NCBI RefSeq assembly: GCF_001905385.1
Contig: NZ_LIPF01000001.1
Span: 982,765 to 1,046,764 of the forward strand
DNA length: 64,000 bases
Origin: Streptomyces sp. CB02414
Lineage (GTDB): Bacteria > Actinomycetota > Actinomycetes > Streptomycetales > Streptomycetaceae
Direction: 5' to 3'
The position numbers and the translations under genes are program-made. Positions 19,030 through 28,213 of this stretch are shown here, one piece after another (positions within the stretch are counted from its first letter, which is position 1; the number at the start of each line of letters is the position of its first letter). The notes under the pieces were generated by a model. That model searched no databases, was not told the origin of the DNA, and was given only the letters and a program-made list of their open reading frames with translations.

Positions 19030-21306
19030 ATGACCAGCACCACCGCGGAGACGCCCGCGGACGCCACGGCCATCGGGCCGGAGCTCGCCGAGGTCGAGCT
19101 GATCGTCGGCGGGATGACCTGCGCCTCCTGCGCGGCCCGCGTCGAGAAGAAGCTCAACCGCATGGACGGCGTCACTGCCACGGTGAACTACGCGACGGAG
19201 AAGGCCCGGATCACCCACCCGGCGACCACCACCGTCGCCGACCTGATCGCCACCGTCGTCCGGACCGGCTACACCGCGGAGGAACCGGCGCCGCCGCCGG
19301 AGCCGGCCGACGATCCCGAGATCCCCGGCGCGCAGGCCCCCGGCGCGGACGACGACCCCGAGCTGTCCGCCCTGCGTCACCGCCTGCTCGTCTCCGCCCT
19401 CCTCGCCGCCCCCGTCGTGCTGCTCGCGATGGTCCCGGCGCTGCAGTTCGACAACTGGCAGTGGCTCTCGCTCACCCTGGCCGCCCCCGTGGTGGTCTGG
19501 GGCGGCCTCCCCTTCCACCGCGCCGCCTGGACCAACCTCCGGCACGGCGCCGCCACCATGGACACCCTGGTCTCGCTGGGCACCCTCGCGGCGTTCGGCT
19601 GGTCGCTGTGGGCGCTGTTCTTCGGGGACGCGGGCATGCCGGGCATGCGCCACGGCTTCGACCTCACCGTCTCCCGCGCCGACGGCGCCTCCGCGATCTA
19701 CCTGGAGGCCGCCGCCGGAGTCACCGCCTTCCTCCTCCTCGGGCGCTGGCTGGAGGCCCGCTCCAAGCGCCGTGCCGGGGCCGCGCTGCGGGCGCTGATG
19801 GAGCTGGGCGCCAAGGACGTCGCGGTGCTGCGGGACGGGCGCGAGGTGCGGGTGCCGGTGGGCCGGCTGGCGGTCGGCGACCGGTTCGTCGTACGGCCCG
19901 GCGAGAAGATCGCCACCGACGGCACGGTGGTCGAGGGCGCCGGTGCCGTGGACGCCTCGATGCTGACCGGCGAGTCGGTCCCGGTGGACGTCGGGGCCGG
20001 CGACACCGTCACCGGCGCCACGGTCAACGCCGGGGGCCGGCTGGTGGTGGAGGCCACCCGGGTCGGCGCCGACACGCGGCTGGCGCGGATGGCGAAGCTG
20101 GTCGAGGACGCGCAGAGCGGCAAGGCCGAGGTGCAGCGGCTCGCCGACCGGATCTCCGGGGTCTTCGTGCCCGTCGTGCTGCTGATCGCCTTCGCGACCT
20201 TCGGCGGCTGGCTGGGCGCCACCGGGGACACGGTGGCCGCGTTCACCGCCGCCGTCGCCGTACTGATCATCGCCTGCCCGTGCGCGCTGGGCCTGGCGAC
20301 GCCGACCGCGCTGCTGGTGGGCACGGGCCGCGGCGCCCAGCTCGGCATCCTGATCAAGGGCCCGGAGGTGCTGGAGTCCACCCGGCGCGTCGACACGGTC
20401 GTCCTGGACAAGACCGGCACCGTCACCACGGGCCGGATGACCCTGCACGAGGTGTACGCCGCCGAGGACACCGACGAGGCGGAGCTGCTGCGGCTCGCGG
20501 GCGCCGTCGAGCACGCCTCCGAGCATCCCGTGGCACGCGCGGTCGCCGCCGGCGCGGAGGAGCGAACCGGCACGCTGCCCGGCGTCGAGAACTTCGAGAG
20601 CATCCCCGGGCGGGGCGTACGCGGGCGCGTGGAGGGCCGCGAGGTGGCCGTGGGGCGCCTCTACGAGACTCTGCCGCCCGGGATTGCCCGCGCTCGCGAC
20701 GAGGCCGTCAGGGAGGGCCGTACGGCTGTCGTGGTCGGCTGGGACGGCACCGCGCGCGGCGTCGTCGCGGTCGCGGACACGGTCCGGGAGACCAGCGCAC
20801 AGGCGGTGACCGAGCTGCGCCTGCTGGGCCTGACCCCCGTACTGCTGACGGGCGACGACCGGCGGGTGGCCGAATCGGTCGCCCGTGCCGTCGGCGTCGA
20901 CGAGGTGATCGCCGAGGTGCTGCCCGAGGAGAAGGTGGCCGTCGTGGAGCGGCTGCGGCGCGAGGGCCGTACGGTCGCCATGGTCGGCGACGGCGTCAAC
21001 GACGCCGCCGCGCTCGCCACCGCCGACCTGGGCCTGGCGATGGGCACGGGGACGGACGCGGCCATCGAGGCGGGCGACCTGACGCTGGTGCGCGGAGACC
21101 TCCGGGTGGCCGCGGACGCGATCCGCCTCTCCCGGCGCACCCTGTCCACGATCAAGGGCAACCTGGTGTGGGCCTTCGGCTACAACGTGGCCGCGCTGCC
21201 GCTGGCCGCCGCCGGGCTGCTGAACCCGATGATCGCGGGGGCGGCGATGGCCTTCTCCTCGGTGTTCGTGGTGACCAACAGCCTGCGGCTGCGCGCGTTT
21301 CGCTGA
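19030..21306 (+). CDS. copA: Copper-translocating P1B-type ATPase
   Basis: 758 aa. A single N-terminal HMA domain (GGMTCASC, Cys31/Cys34), then a linker and the P-type ATPase core: eight expected membrane helices, TGES actuator motif, the transport motif CPC near residue 417 ([12 protein letters not shown]), phosphorylated Asp in DKTGT near 460, HP in SEHPVARAV, and [10 protein letters not shown]. The YN in the last membrane hairpin (GYNVAALP) and the C-terminal [15 protein letters not shown] are the Cu(I) selectivity signature of subgroup P1B-1. It exports Cu(I) with CopZ. Confidence 0.95.
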   Translation: MTSTTAETPADATAIGPELAEVELIVGGMTCASCAARVEKKLNRMDGVTATVNYATEKARITHPATTTVADLIATVVRTGYTAEEPAPPPEPADDPEIPGAQAPGADDDPELSALRHRLLVSALLAAPVVLLAMVPALQFDNWQWLSLTLAAPVVVWGGLPFHRAAWTNLRHGAATMDTLVSLGTLAAFGWSLWALFFGDAGMPGMRHGFDLTVSRADGASAIYLEAAAGVTAFLLLGRWLEARSKRRAGAALRALMELGAKDVAVLRDGREVRVPVGRLAVGDRFVVRPGEKIATDGTVVEGAGAVDASMLTGESVPVDVGAGDTVTGATVNAGGRLVVEATRVGADTRLARMAKLVEDAQSGKAEVQRLADRISGVFVPVVLLIAFATFGGWLGATGDTVAAFTAAVAVLIIACPCALGLATPTALLVGTGRGAQLGILIKGPEVLESTRRVDTVVLDKTGTVTTGRMTLHEVYAAEDTDEAELLRLAGAVEHASEHPVARAVAAGAEERTGTLPGVENFESIPGRGVRGRVEGREVAVGRLYETLPPGIARARDEAVREGRTAVVVGWDGTARGVVAVADTVRETSAQAVTELRLLGLTPVLLTGDDRRVAESVARAVGVDEVIAEVLPEEKVAVVERLRREGRTVAMVGDGVNDAAALATADLGLAMGTGTDAAIEAGDLTLVRGDLRVAADAIRLSRRTLSTIKGNLVWAFGYNVAALPLAAAGLLNPMIAGAAMAFSSVFVVTNSLRLRAFR

Positions 21307-21328
21307 GGTCTCGATGCCCGGAGACCTC
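21305..21328 (+). terminator. Hairpin overlapping the copA stop
   Basis: GAGGTCTC (21305-21312) pairs with GAGACCTC (21321-21328); the stem begins inside the TGA stop. There is no clear U-tract, as is usual in Streptomyces. Confidence 0.6.
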
Positions 21329-21358
21329 TGGAGTCCGGCACGCGCCTCACATAAGCTC

Positions 21359-21388
21359 TTCACAAGGCTCGCGCATCTTCCTTACGCT
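21359..21388 (+). promoter_or_regulatory. Sigma-70-like promoter of the structured RNA candidate
   Basis: TTCACA (21359-21364), an 18-nt spacer and TACGCT (21383-21388). It reads away from copA into a stretch without a normal gene. Confidence 0.5.
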
Positions 21389-21434
21389 TGGGTCCCGGTC
21401 GACGTATCGGGGCTCTTGCGCACCTAAGGGACAT

Positions 21435-21470
21435 ATGCAAGAGACGCAGATCACAGTGATGCGAACGTAA
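21435..21470 (+). CDS. Eleven-codon leader ORF in the RNA candidate
   Basis: MQETQITVMRT, with AAGGGA 4-5 nt before the ATG. The Shine-Dalgarno lies in the loop of the CTCTTGC/GCAAGAG hairpin and the G of the start codon is in its stem, so translation could depend on RNA folding. It is too short to judge coding potential by composition. Confidence 0.3.
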   Translation: MQETQITVMRT

Positions 21471-21757
21471 CCATCGAAGGGGTTCGAAGGTCTAAGTTGG
21501 CGATGTCAGGCAGCGTCTTGGGGGGCGCCACCTGGCATCTGGGGATGTCTTGGGGGACTTTCCCAGAGCTGCGTTGCCGGGACACGTACACCGGGAAGCT
21601 TTGAGCGGCCCTCCCGGGTGCGCTGTCCCGGCAGACCGCACGACCGCACGACACGTACGGCGGGTTCGGCCCGTCGTGCTCATACACAGCGATTCAGGCG
21701 CTGTCCTCACAGACGCCCGGCCGGATCCCGTGGGGGGAATCCGCACCGGGACATGGG

Positions 21758-21807
21758 AAGGCGCCCTGGTTCGTCGGCCCGTGGGGGGACCGGCGCCAGG
21801 GCGCCTT
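21758..21807. terminator. Terminator of the structured RNA candidate
   Basis: AAGGCGCCCTGG at 21758-21769 and its exact complement at 21796-21807, a 12-bp stem with a 26-nt loop. It could also back up citA termination from the other strand. Confidence 0.75.
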
Positions 21808-21842
21808 CTGCTGTCTCACCCGTGCACGGCCCGGGAAAGGAC

Positions 21843-21874
21843 GAGTCCCGTACCGCTCGGGCGGCACGGGACTC
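21843..21874 (-). terminator. citA terminator
   Basis: GAGTCCCGT (21843-21851) pairs with ACGGGACTC (21866-21874) plus an inner CCG/CGG helix. It lies ~30 nt after the citA stop. Confidence 0.8.
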
Positions 21875-21904
21875 TTCGGATGCGCTGCGGGGGTGCCTGG
21901 CGGC

Positions 21905-23194
21905 TCAGCGCTCCTCGACCGGCACGAAGTCGCGCTCGACGACGCCGGTGTAGATCTGGCGCGGGCGGCCGATGCGGGAACCCGGCTCCTTGATCATCTC
22001 GTGCCACTGGGCGATCCAGCCCGGCAGGCGACCGAGGGCGAACAGGACCGTGAACATCTCGGTCGGGAAGCCCATGGCCCGGTAGATCAGACCGGTGTAG
22101 AAGTCGACGTTCGGGTAGAGGCTGCGCGAGACGAAGTAGTCGTCGGAGAGCGCGTGCTCCTCCAGCTTCAGGGCGATGTCCAGCAGCTCGTCGGACTTGC
22201 CGAGGGCGGAGAGCACGTCGTGCGCGGCGGCCTTGATGATCTTGGCGCGCGGGTCGAAGTTCTTGTAGACCCGGTGGCCGAAGCCCATCAGGCGGACGCC
22301 GTCCTCCTTGTTCTTCACCTTGCGGATGAAGGTGTCGACGTCGCCGCCGGAGTCGCGGATGCCCTCCAGCATCTCCAGCACCGACTGGTTGGCGCCGCCG
22401 TGCAGCGGGCCCCACAGGGCGTTAATGCCGGCCGAGATGGACGCGAACATGTTGGCCTGGGAGGAGCCGACCAGGCGGACCGTGGAGGTCGAGCAGTTCT
22501 GCTCGTGGTCCGCGTGCAGGATCAGCAGCTTGTCCAGCGCGGAGACGACGATCGGGTCGAGCTCGTACTCCTGGGCGGGGACCGAGAAGGTCATGCGCAG
22601 GAAGTTCTCGACGTAGCCGAGGTCGTTGCGCGGGTAGACGAACGGGTGACCGATCGACTTCTTGTACGCGTAGGCCGCGATCGTCGGGAGCTTGGCGAGC
22701 AGCCGGATCGTCGAGAGGTTGCGCTGACGCTCGTCGAACGGGTTGTGGCTGTCCTGGTAGAACGTCGACAGCGCGGAGACCACCGACGACAGCATGGCCA
22801 TCGGGTGGGCGTCGCGCGGGAAGCCCTTGTAGAAGTTCTTGACGTCCTCGTGCAGCAGGGTGTGCTGCGTGATCTCGCCCTTGAAGGCGGCCAGCTGGTC
22901 GACGGTCGGCAGCTCGCCGTTGATCAGCAGGTAGGCGACCTCCACGAAGGAGGAGCGCTCGGCCAGCTGCTCGATCGGGTAGCCGCGGTACCGGAGGATG
23001 CCGGCTTCGCCATCCAGGTAGGTAACGGCGGATTTGTAGGCGGCGGTGTTGCCGTAACCGCTGTCCAGCGTCACCAGACCGGTCTGGGCGCGGAGCTTCC
23101 CGATGTCGAAGCCCTTGTCGCCGACGGTGCTGTCGATCACCGGGTAGGTGTACTCGCCATCGCCGTACCGCAGTACTACAGAGTTGTCGCTCAC
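21905..23194 (-). CDS. citA: Citrate synthase (type II)
   Basis: 429 aa from the GTG at 23194, which has GAGGGAA just upstream; a GTG four codons earlier would consume that site. It condenses acetyl-CoA and oxaloacetate to citrate, the TCA entry step. Landmarks: an N-terminal beta-rich domain (SVVLRYGDGEYTYPVIDSTVGDKGFDI), YRGYPIEQLAE, HADHEQNCSTSTVRLVGSS, LWGPLHGGANQSVLEML with the catalytic His, and GFGHRVYKNFDPRA. The N-terminal extension and ~430 aa length indicate the hexameric, NADH-sensitive type II form. Confidence 0.96.
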   Translation of the reverse strand: MSDNSVVLRYGDGEYTYPVIDSTVGDKGFDIGKLRAQTGLVTLDSGYGNTAAYKSAVTYLDGEAGILRYRGYPIEQLAERSSFVEVAYLLINGELPTVDQLAAFKGEITQHTLLHEDVKNFYKGFPRDAHPMAMLSSVVSALSTFYQDSHNPFDERQRNLSTIRLLAKLPTIAAYAYKKSIGHPFVYPRNDLGYVENFLRMTFSVPAQEYELDPIVVSALDKLLILHADHEQNCSTSTVRLVGSSQANMFASISAGINALWGPLHGGANQSVLEMLEGIRDSGGDVDTFIRKVKNKEDGVRLMGFGHRVYKNFDPRAKIIKAAAHDVLSALGKSDELLDIALKLEEHALSDDYFVSRSLYPNVDFYTGLIYRAMGFPTEMFTVLFALGRLPGWIAQWHEMIKEPGSRIGRPRQIYTGVVERDFVPVEER

Positions 23195-23438
23195 GTCTTC
23201 CCTCACCGACGTAGTGCCTCATCTTCGAGGTGCCCTGACTGTCTCTACCATCCCCCACTTGGCTCAGGAGAGTGCACTCGGGGTCGACCATCGGGCCTAT
23301 CGGCGGCACTCAGTGCCGCCAACTAGCTCATCCTGCCCCCTCTTCTCCCCATCCGGAAGTGCTCTGTGACCTTCCCGACTCATTTGATCGATCATTTTTT
23401 TCACAGGGGCGGGGAGGTTTGCCGGAAGGTTTTCGGGG

Positions 23439-25694
23439 TCAGGGGCCCGCCAGCCGGAAGTCGAGCGCCGTGCAGCGCCGGCCGGCCGACACCGTGCGCA
23501 CCGCCTGTCCGATCGCCTTGCGGGAACCGACGAGGACGACCAGCCGCTTGGCCCGGGTGACCGCCGTGTAGAGGAGATTCCGCTGGAGCATCATCCAGGC
23601 ACCGGTGGTCACGGGAATCACGACCGCCGGATACTCACTCCCCTGGGACCGGTGGATGGTCACCGCGTAGGCGTGGGCCAGCTCGTCCAGTTCGTCGAAT
23701 TCGTACGGAACCTCCTCGTCCTCGTCCGTCAGCACGGTGAGGCGCTGGTCCACCGGGTCGAGCGAGGTGACCACGCCGACGGTGCCGTTGAAGACACCGT
23801 TCTCACCCTTCTCGTAATTGTTGCGAATCTGAGTGACCTTGTCGCCGACCCGGAAAACACGGCCGCCGAACCTCTTCTCGGCGAGATCGGGGCGGCCGGG
23901 GGTGACGGCCTGCTGGAGCAGCCCGTTCAGCGTCCCGGCGCCGGCGGGTCCCCGGTGCATCGGCGCCAGCACCTGCACATCACGCCGCGGGTCGAGCCCG
24001 AACTTCGCCGGGATGCGCCGCGCGGCGACGTCGACGGTGAGCCGCCCCGCCTCCTCGGTGTCGTCCTCGACGAAGAGGAAGAAGTCCTTCATCCCGTCGG
24101 TGAGCGGGTGCTGCCCGGCGTTGATCCGGTGCGCGTTGGTCACCACACCCGACTGCTGGGCCTGCCGGAAGACCCGGGTGAGCCGGACGGCGGGGACGGG
24201 GCTGCCGGGGGCCAAAAGGTCCCTGAGCACCTCCCCGGCCCCGACACTGGGCAGCTGGTCGACGTCCCCGACGAAGAGCAGGTGGGCCCCCGGGGGCACG
24301 GCCTTGACCAGCTTGTTGGCGAGGAGCAGGTCCAGCATCGACGCCTCGTCCACGACGACGAGGTCGGCGTCGAGGGGCCGGTCCCGGTCGTAGGCGGCGT
24401 CACCGCCGGGCTTCAGCTCCAGCAACCGGTGGACCGTGGACGCCTCGGCACCGGTCAGCTCGGCGAGGCGCTTGGCCGCCCGCCCGGTGGGCGCGGCGAG
24501 CACCACCTTCGCCTTCTTCGCGCGCGCCAGCTCCACGACCGACCGCACGGTGAACGACTTGCCGCAGCCGGGCCCGCCGGTGAGGACGGCGACCTTCTCG
24601 GTGAGGGCGAGGCGTACGGCCGCCTCCTGCTCGGGCGCGAGATCGACGCCCGTGCGCTGCCCGAGCCACCCGAGCGCCTTGTCCCAGGCCACGCCCTGGA
24701 AGGCGGGCATCCGGTCCTCGTCAGCGCGCAGGAGGCGGCGAAGCTGGGCCGCGAGGGCGAGTTCGGCGCGGTGGAAGGGGACGAGGTAGACGGCGGTGAC
24801 CGGGTCGCCGCCCTCCGGGCCGGGCACCTTCTCGCGCACGACGCCGGGGTCGTCGTCGGGGCTCTCGGGCTCGGCGGCCAGCTCTCCCAGACACTCGATG
24901 ACGAGCCCGGTGTCCACCTGGAGCAGCTTCACCGCGTCGGCGATCAGCTTCTCCTCGGAGAGGTAGCAGTGCCCCTGGTCGGTGGCCTGCGACAGGGCGT
25001 ACTGCAGCCCCGCCTTCACCCGCTCCGGGCTGTCGTGCGGGATGCCGACGGACTGGGCGATCTTGTCGGCGGTGAGGAAGCCGATGCCCCAGACGTCGGC
25101 GGCCAGGCGGTAGGGCTGGTTCTTCACGACGGAGATCGACGCGTCGCCGTACTTCTTGTAGATGCGCACGGCGATCGAGGTGGACACCTCGACGGTCTGG
25201 AGGAAGAGCATGACCTCCTTGATCGCCTTCTGCTCCTCCCAGGCGTCGGCGATCTTCTTCGTCCGCTTGGGACCGAGGCCGGGCACCTCGATGAGCCGCT
25301 TGGGCTCCTCCTCGATGACGGTGAGGGTGTCGATACCGAAGTGCTGCGTGATGCGGTCGGCGAAGATCGGCCCGATGCCCTTGACCAGGCCGGAGCCGAG
25401 ATAGCGCCGGATGCCCTGGACGGTGGCGGGCAGGACGGTCGTGTAGTTCTCGACGTGGAACTGCTTGCCGTACTGCGGGTGCGACCCCCACCGCCCCTCC
25501 ATCCGCAGCGACTCCCCGACCTGCGCGCCGAGCAGCGCGCCGACGACGGTCAGCAGGTCGCCGGCGCCTCTGCCGGTGTCGACGCGGGCGACGGTGTAGC
25601 CGTTCTCCTCGTTGGCGTACGTGACGCGCTCCAGGACGCCTTCGAGGGTGGCGAGCCGCCGCTCGCCGGGGGCCGCGGGGGGCTGGGTGGGCAT
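23439..25694 (-). CDS. recD2: RecD2-type DNA helicase
   Basis: 751 aa, starting at the ATG at 25694 (MPTQPPAAPGERRLATLEG). SF1B helicase of the RecD2 family, which acts without RecB/RecC and moves 5' to 3'. An N-terminal OB-like domain (GVLERVTYANEENGYTVARV) and tandem helix-hairpin-helix motifs (LIEVPGLGPKRTKKI) precede Walker A LTGGPGCGKSFT (near residue 375), Walker B VVDEASMLD, GDVDQLPSVGAGEVL, and the C-terminal TIHRSQGSEYPAVVIPV motif V/VI region. Probably functions in DNA repair. Confidence 0.93.
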   Translation of the reverse strand: MPTQPPAAPGERRLATLEGVLERVTYANEENGYTVARVDTGRGAGDLLTVVGALLGAQVGESLRMEGRWGSHPQYGKQFHVENYTTVLPATVQGIRRYLGSGLVKGIGPIFADRITQHFGIDTLTVIEEEPKRLIEVPGLGPKRTKKIADAWEEQKAIKEVMLFLQTVEVSTSIAVRIYKKYGDASISVVKNQPYRLAADVWGIGFLTADKIAQSVGIPHDSPERVKAGLQYALSQATDQGHCYLSEEKLIADAVKLLQVDTGLVIECLGELAAEPESPDDDPGVVREKVPGPEGGDPVTAVYLVPFHRAELALAAQLRRLLRADEDRMPAFQGVAWDKALGWLGQRTGVDLAPEQEAAVRLALTEKVAVLTGGPGCGKSFTVRSVVELARAKKAKVVLAAPTGRAAKRLAELTGAEASTVHRLLELKPGGDAAYDRDRPLDADLVVVDEASMLDLLLANKLVKAVPPGAHLLFVGDVDQLPSVGAGEVLRDLLAPGSPVPAVRLTRVFRQAQQSGVVTNAHRINAGQHPLTDGMKDFFLFVEDDTEEAGRLTVDVAARRIPAKFGLDPRRDVQVLAPMHRGPAGAGTLNGLLQQAVTPGRPDLAEKRFGGRVFRVGDKVTQIRNNYEKGENGVFNGTVGVVTSLDPVDQRLTVLTDEDEEVPYEFDELDELAHAYAVTIHRSQGSEYPAVVIPVTTGAWMMLQRNLLYTAVTRAKRLVVLVGSRKAIGQAVRTVSAGRRCTALDFRLAGP

Positions 25695-25760
25695 GATCCG
25701 ACGGTACCGGTGGGGACTGACACGGCGGTGGGAGAGTCGCCTTCTCAGTACCCTGAGCTC

Positions 25761-26333
25761 ATGGACTACGCCAGGATGCGCGCCATCGCCGCAGAGCTCG
25801 GGGCCTACTCGGAGCAGCTCGAGGGGTCGTGGAGCGTCGAGATCGGGCCGTCCGGTCCGATACTGGCGATGATGTGCCCGTCGAAGCGACACGAGGGCAC
25901 GGTCCGCCGCATCTGCAAGCAGCTGGACGCGCAACTGCCCCGCACCCACCCCGGCTACATCTGCGCGAACGGCCCCGAGATCGAGCATCCGGCCATCGGC
26001 CGCATGCGCCGCCCCGATGCCGTCGTGATCCCCGAAGCCACCCTCGACGAAGAAGGCCTCGCCGTCGACGCGACGCAGGTGCTGGCTGCCGTCGAGATCG
26101 TCTCACCGTCCAACCCGAGCAACGGCTACGACGAGAAGCTGACCGAATACCCGGCCATGGGCATCCCGCACTACATGATCGTCGACCCGCGCACCGGCAC
26201 GATCGAGGTCCACTCCGACCCTTGCAAGGGCCGCTACAGCAGCAAGGAGCCGTACATCTTCGGTGACTCGGTGCCGTTCGGGCCATGGATGGTCGAGACG
26301 TCGGAGTTCCGCAGGTACGGCCGGGAGGGTTGA
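25761..26333 (+). CDS. Uma2-family (DUF820) nuclease-fold protein
   Basis: 190 aa. PD-(D/E)xK-like fold of the Uma2/DUF820 family, common in Streptomyces: HEGTVRRICKQLDAQLP, the active-site-like MRRPDAVVIPE Asp, VLAAVEIVSPSNPSNGYDEKLTEYPAMGIPHYMIVDPRTG with the E-x-S...K signature. The E...K catalytic positions are kept, so it could be an active nuclease. Biological role not established. Divergent from recD2 with 66 nt between; the short upstream region has no clear promoter. Confidence 0.85.
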   Translation: MDYARMRAIAAELGAYSEQLEGSWSVEIGPSGPILAMMCPSKRHEGTVRRICKQLDAQLPRTHPGYICANGPEIEHPAIGRMRRPDAVVIPEATLDEEGLAVDATQVLAAVEIVSPSNPSNGYDEKLTEYPAMGIPHYMIVDPRTGTIEVHSDPCKGRYSSKEPYIFGDSVPFGPWMVETSEFRRYGREG

Positions 26334-26360
26334 GGGTCGGGGACGGTATTGACTGGGTCC

Positions 26361-27002
26361 ATGGGACTGATCTACGGCTATGACATCTACCTGCCCCCAC
26401 GGAACGTCGCCAAGGCGCTGACCGCCGTGGCCGAGCTGGCGCCCCCGTCCCGTGACGTGCCGCCGCTCGATGTCACGCTGCCCGGCGGGGACCGGATCGT
26501 CCTCCCCTTCACGTCCGACTTCGGCAGCGAGCCGGTCGACTGTTCCATGGGCGGTCAGTTCCGCCTGGACACGTCCCTCATGTTCGGCGTCGACGAGGCG
26601 GTGCGCGCATACGCGGAGTCGTCCGGCCTGCCGGCCGAGGTGAACGGACGGGTCCGGATCGGGTACGTCTACCTGGCGGTGCGGTTCGAGTCCTTCCTGC
26701 ACCCCGGTTACGCGTCACTGGAGTTCTGGGCCGCGGCGTCGCGGATGAGCCGCCTGTTCGCGCGGTCGGCGAGCATCAGGAAGACGTTCACCGACCTCAC
26801 CGCCGCCGTCGGCGGTGTGTGCTGCCTGTTCGACACCGGTGACGGGGGTCCCGAGGAAGTGTGCTGGCTCAACGGGGAGGCGACGCGGGTGTGGGTCGGC
26901 AGCGCCCGGTTCCCGGACCAGCGGGCGCTGGTGGCGACTTGGCCCGACGCCGGGGTCACGGATTCCCTGCGGGCTCCTTCAGCGCCTGGAGGAAGTGGGT
27001 GA
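26361..27002 (+). CDS. Hypothetical protein
   Basis: 213 aa, ATG at 26361, 27 nt after the Uma2 gene, so probably co-transcribed with it. No signal peptide or membrane helix. The sequence is mixed alpha/beta with IYGYDIYLPPRNVAKALTAVAELAP at the start and several Trp/Phe-rich strands (YVYLAVRFESFLHPGYASLEFWAAASRM), including a CC pair (GGVCCLFDTGDGGPEEVCWL). I do not recognise the family. Codon use is typical of the surroundings. The 3' end overlaps the convergent DUF397 gene by 47 nt. Confidence 0.7.
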   Translation: MGLIYGYDIYLPPRNVAKALTAVAELAPPSRDVPPLDVTLPGGDRIVLPFTSDFGSEPVDCSMGGQFRLDTSLMFGVDEAVRAYAESSGLPAEVNGRVRIGYVYLAVRFESFLHPGYASLEFWAAASRMSRLFARSASIRKTFTDLTAAVGGVCCLFDTGDGGPEEVCWLNGEATRVWVGSARFPDQRALVATWPDAGVTDSLRAPSAPGGSG

Positions 27003-27153
27003 AGGCGGTGCGGGGGAAAGCGAGGGTGGCTCGGGCGGGGGCCTTGGAATCGCGCAAGGCTACGCGGGTGGATGAGTTCGCGACCTCCACGCAGCTGTTG
27101 CCGTCGCCCTCTCCGGAGTAGGAGGACTTGCGCCAATTGTCGAACGTAGTCAT
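26956..27153 (-). CDS. DUF397 protein
   Basis: 65 aa. WRKSSYSGEGDGNSCVEVA...VALRDSK..ARATLAFPRTAFTHFLQAL is the complete DUF397 motif set. These small proteins are encoded beside WhiJ-like XRE regulators in Streptomyces and are thought to modulate them. The ATG at 27153 is preferred to a GTG at 27162, which would overlap the XRE stop but leave almost no spacing to AAAGAG. Its 3' part is antisense to the end of the preceding hypothetical gene. Confidence 0.87.
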   Translation of the reverse strand: MTTFDNWRKSSYSGEGDGNSCVEVANSSTRVALRDSKAPARATLAFPRTAFTHFLQALKEPAGNP

Positions 27154-27158
27154 CAGTC

Positions 27159-27995
27159 TCACAGCTCTTTCGCAAGTTCGTGGATGAATGTGCGCGACCG
27201 GGCGGGTTCGAGCGATACAGCCGTCACCATACGGAAGTTCGTTCGGTAAGTACTCAGTTGTGCCTCTGCGTCTATGAAGACCACACCGTGGGGCGCGTCG
27301 CGCACCACGGTGTCCAGCCTGGGCATGGGACCGCCCGCGTAGGTCATAGCGCTCGATGCTTTGCCGAAGCCGTCCAGGTCGAACGGGACGACTCGCAAGG
27401 TGACGTGGTCCGCTTCGGAGCGCTCGAGCAGTTTCTCAAGTTGCCCGCGAGCGACTTTGCGGTCGCCCACCCTGATGCGCAGTGCAGCCTCGTGGATCAC
27501 GACATCGTGCGGAACAGCAAGCTCTTGGCGAGCCAGACGGTGCTGAACGCGCAGATCGATCTCCTCCTCGGTCAGCCTGGGCAGGCGCGAGGAGAAGACG
27601 GCACGTGCGTAGTCCCCGGTCTGCAGGCGGCCCGGAACGTAGAGGATCGCGACGTCCCGCAGGAAGGTCGCATGGTGCTCAAGTTCCGACAGGTCGAGAA
27701 ACGGCGTGGGCAATAGTCCGCGATACTCCTCCCACCAACCACGTGTCCGGTCGGTCGCCATAGAAGTCAGCGCCTCGATGAGATCCTCGTCCGTGCAGGC
27801 GTAGTGCGACTTCAAGCGGCGCAACCGCTGTTCACTCACGCCTGTCAGCCCGGATTCGATGTGGGTGATCTGGACCCTATTCGCACCGAGCAACGCTGCC
27901 GCCTCTGTGGCGGTGAGGCCGGCCGCTTCACGGAGTCGGCGCAGTTCGAGCCCGAGACGCCTCTGACGTGCGGTCGGCTCGCGCCTGAGAACCAT
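27159..27995 (-). CDS. XRE/WhiJ-like regulator with DUF5753
   Basis: 278 aa. N-terminal XRE helix-turn-helix (about residues 12-65: LGLELRRLREAAGLTATEAAALLGANRVQITHIESG), then the DUF5753 effector domain (RGWWEEYRGLLPTPFLDLSELEHHATFLRDVAILYVPGRLQTGDYARAVF, and HVTLRVVPFDLDG). This is the WhiJ-like architecture expanded in Streptomyces, usually paired with DUF397 and an RsbW-like ATPase, exactly as here (DUF397 5 nt downstream, ATPase divergent). WhiJ relatives influence sporulation and antibiotic production; the role of this copy is unknown. Confidence 0.9.
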   Translation of the reverse strand: MVLRREPTARQRRLGLELRRLREAAGLTATEAAALLGANRVQITHIESGLTGVSEQRLRRLKSHYACTDEDLIEALTSMATDRTRGWWEEYRGLLPTPFLDLSELEHHATFLRDVAILYVPGRLQTGDYARAVFSSRLPRLTEEEIDLRVQHRLARQELAVPHDVVIHEAALRIRVGDRKVARGQLEKLLERSEADHVTLRVVPFDLDGFGKASSAMTYAGGPMPRLDTVVRDAPHGVVFIDAEAQLSTYRTNFRMVTAVSLEPARSRTFIHELAKEL

Positions 27996-28213
27996 GGTTC
28001 CTCTTTCAACCCGGCTGCTAAGAGAGCTCGTTCGGGGGTCAGATTACGCGATCGGCTTGCCCGGGATTACTAGTTAGCCTTACCGTCGGTGACGCGACGC
28101 ACACCGTGCGAAACCGGGCCACCGGAAGCGCACCGCCCCGTCCTGCCATGACGGCTGCGGCATTGACACCTGGCCCGTCCTCAACCCACCACACCCGAAA
28201 CGAGAGATCCCGC

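Larger units (their letters stand above)
21395..21812 (+). ncRNA. Candidate structured RNA convergent with citA
   Basis: About 420 nt between a promoter-like site and a 12-bp terminator stem, with no normal protein gene on this strand. Several hairpins can be drawn by eye: CTCTTGC/GCAAGAG (21413-21443) around a mini-ORF start; a long hairpin with TGCCGGGACA/TGTCCCGGCA arms (21575-21633) and an inner CACC/GGTG-GGGA/TCCC helix; GCACGAC/GTCGTGC (21646-21679); GGCGCTGT/ACAG-CGCC (21697-21717); then the terminator. It does not show RNase P, tmRNA, SRP or 6S hallmarks that I know. It could be a trans-acting sRNA, a dual-function RNA, or an RNA already catalogued near the citrate synthase gene. Confidence 0.5.

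Noticed and set aside
21488..21503. GGTTCGAAGG resembling a tRNA T-loop
   Set aside because: No acceptor stem, anticodon arm or CCA context can be drawn around it.
21395..21812. RNase P, tmRNA or 6S RNA
   Set aside because: The conserved cores I know for these RNAs are absent.
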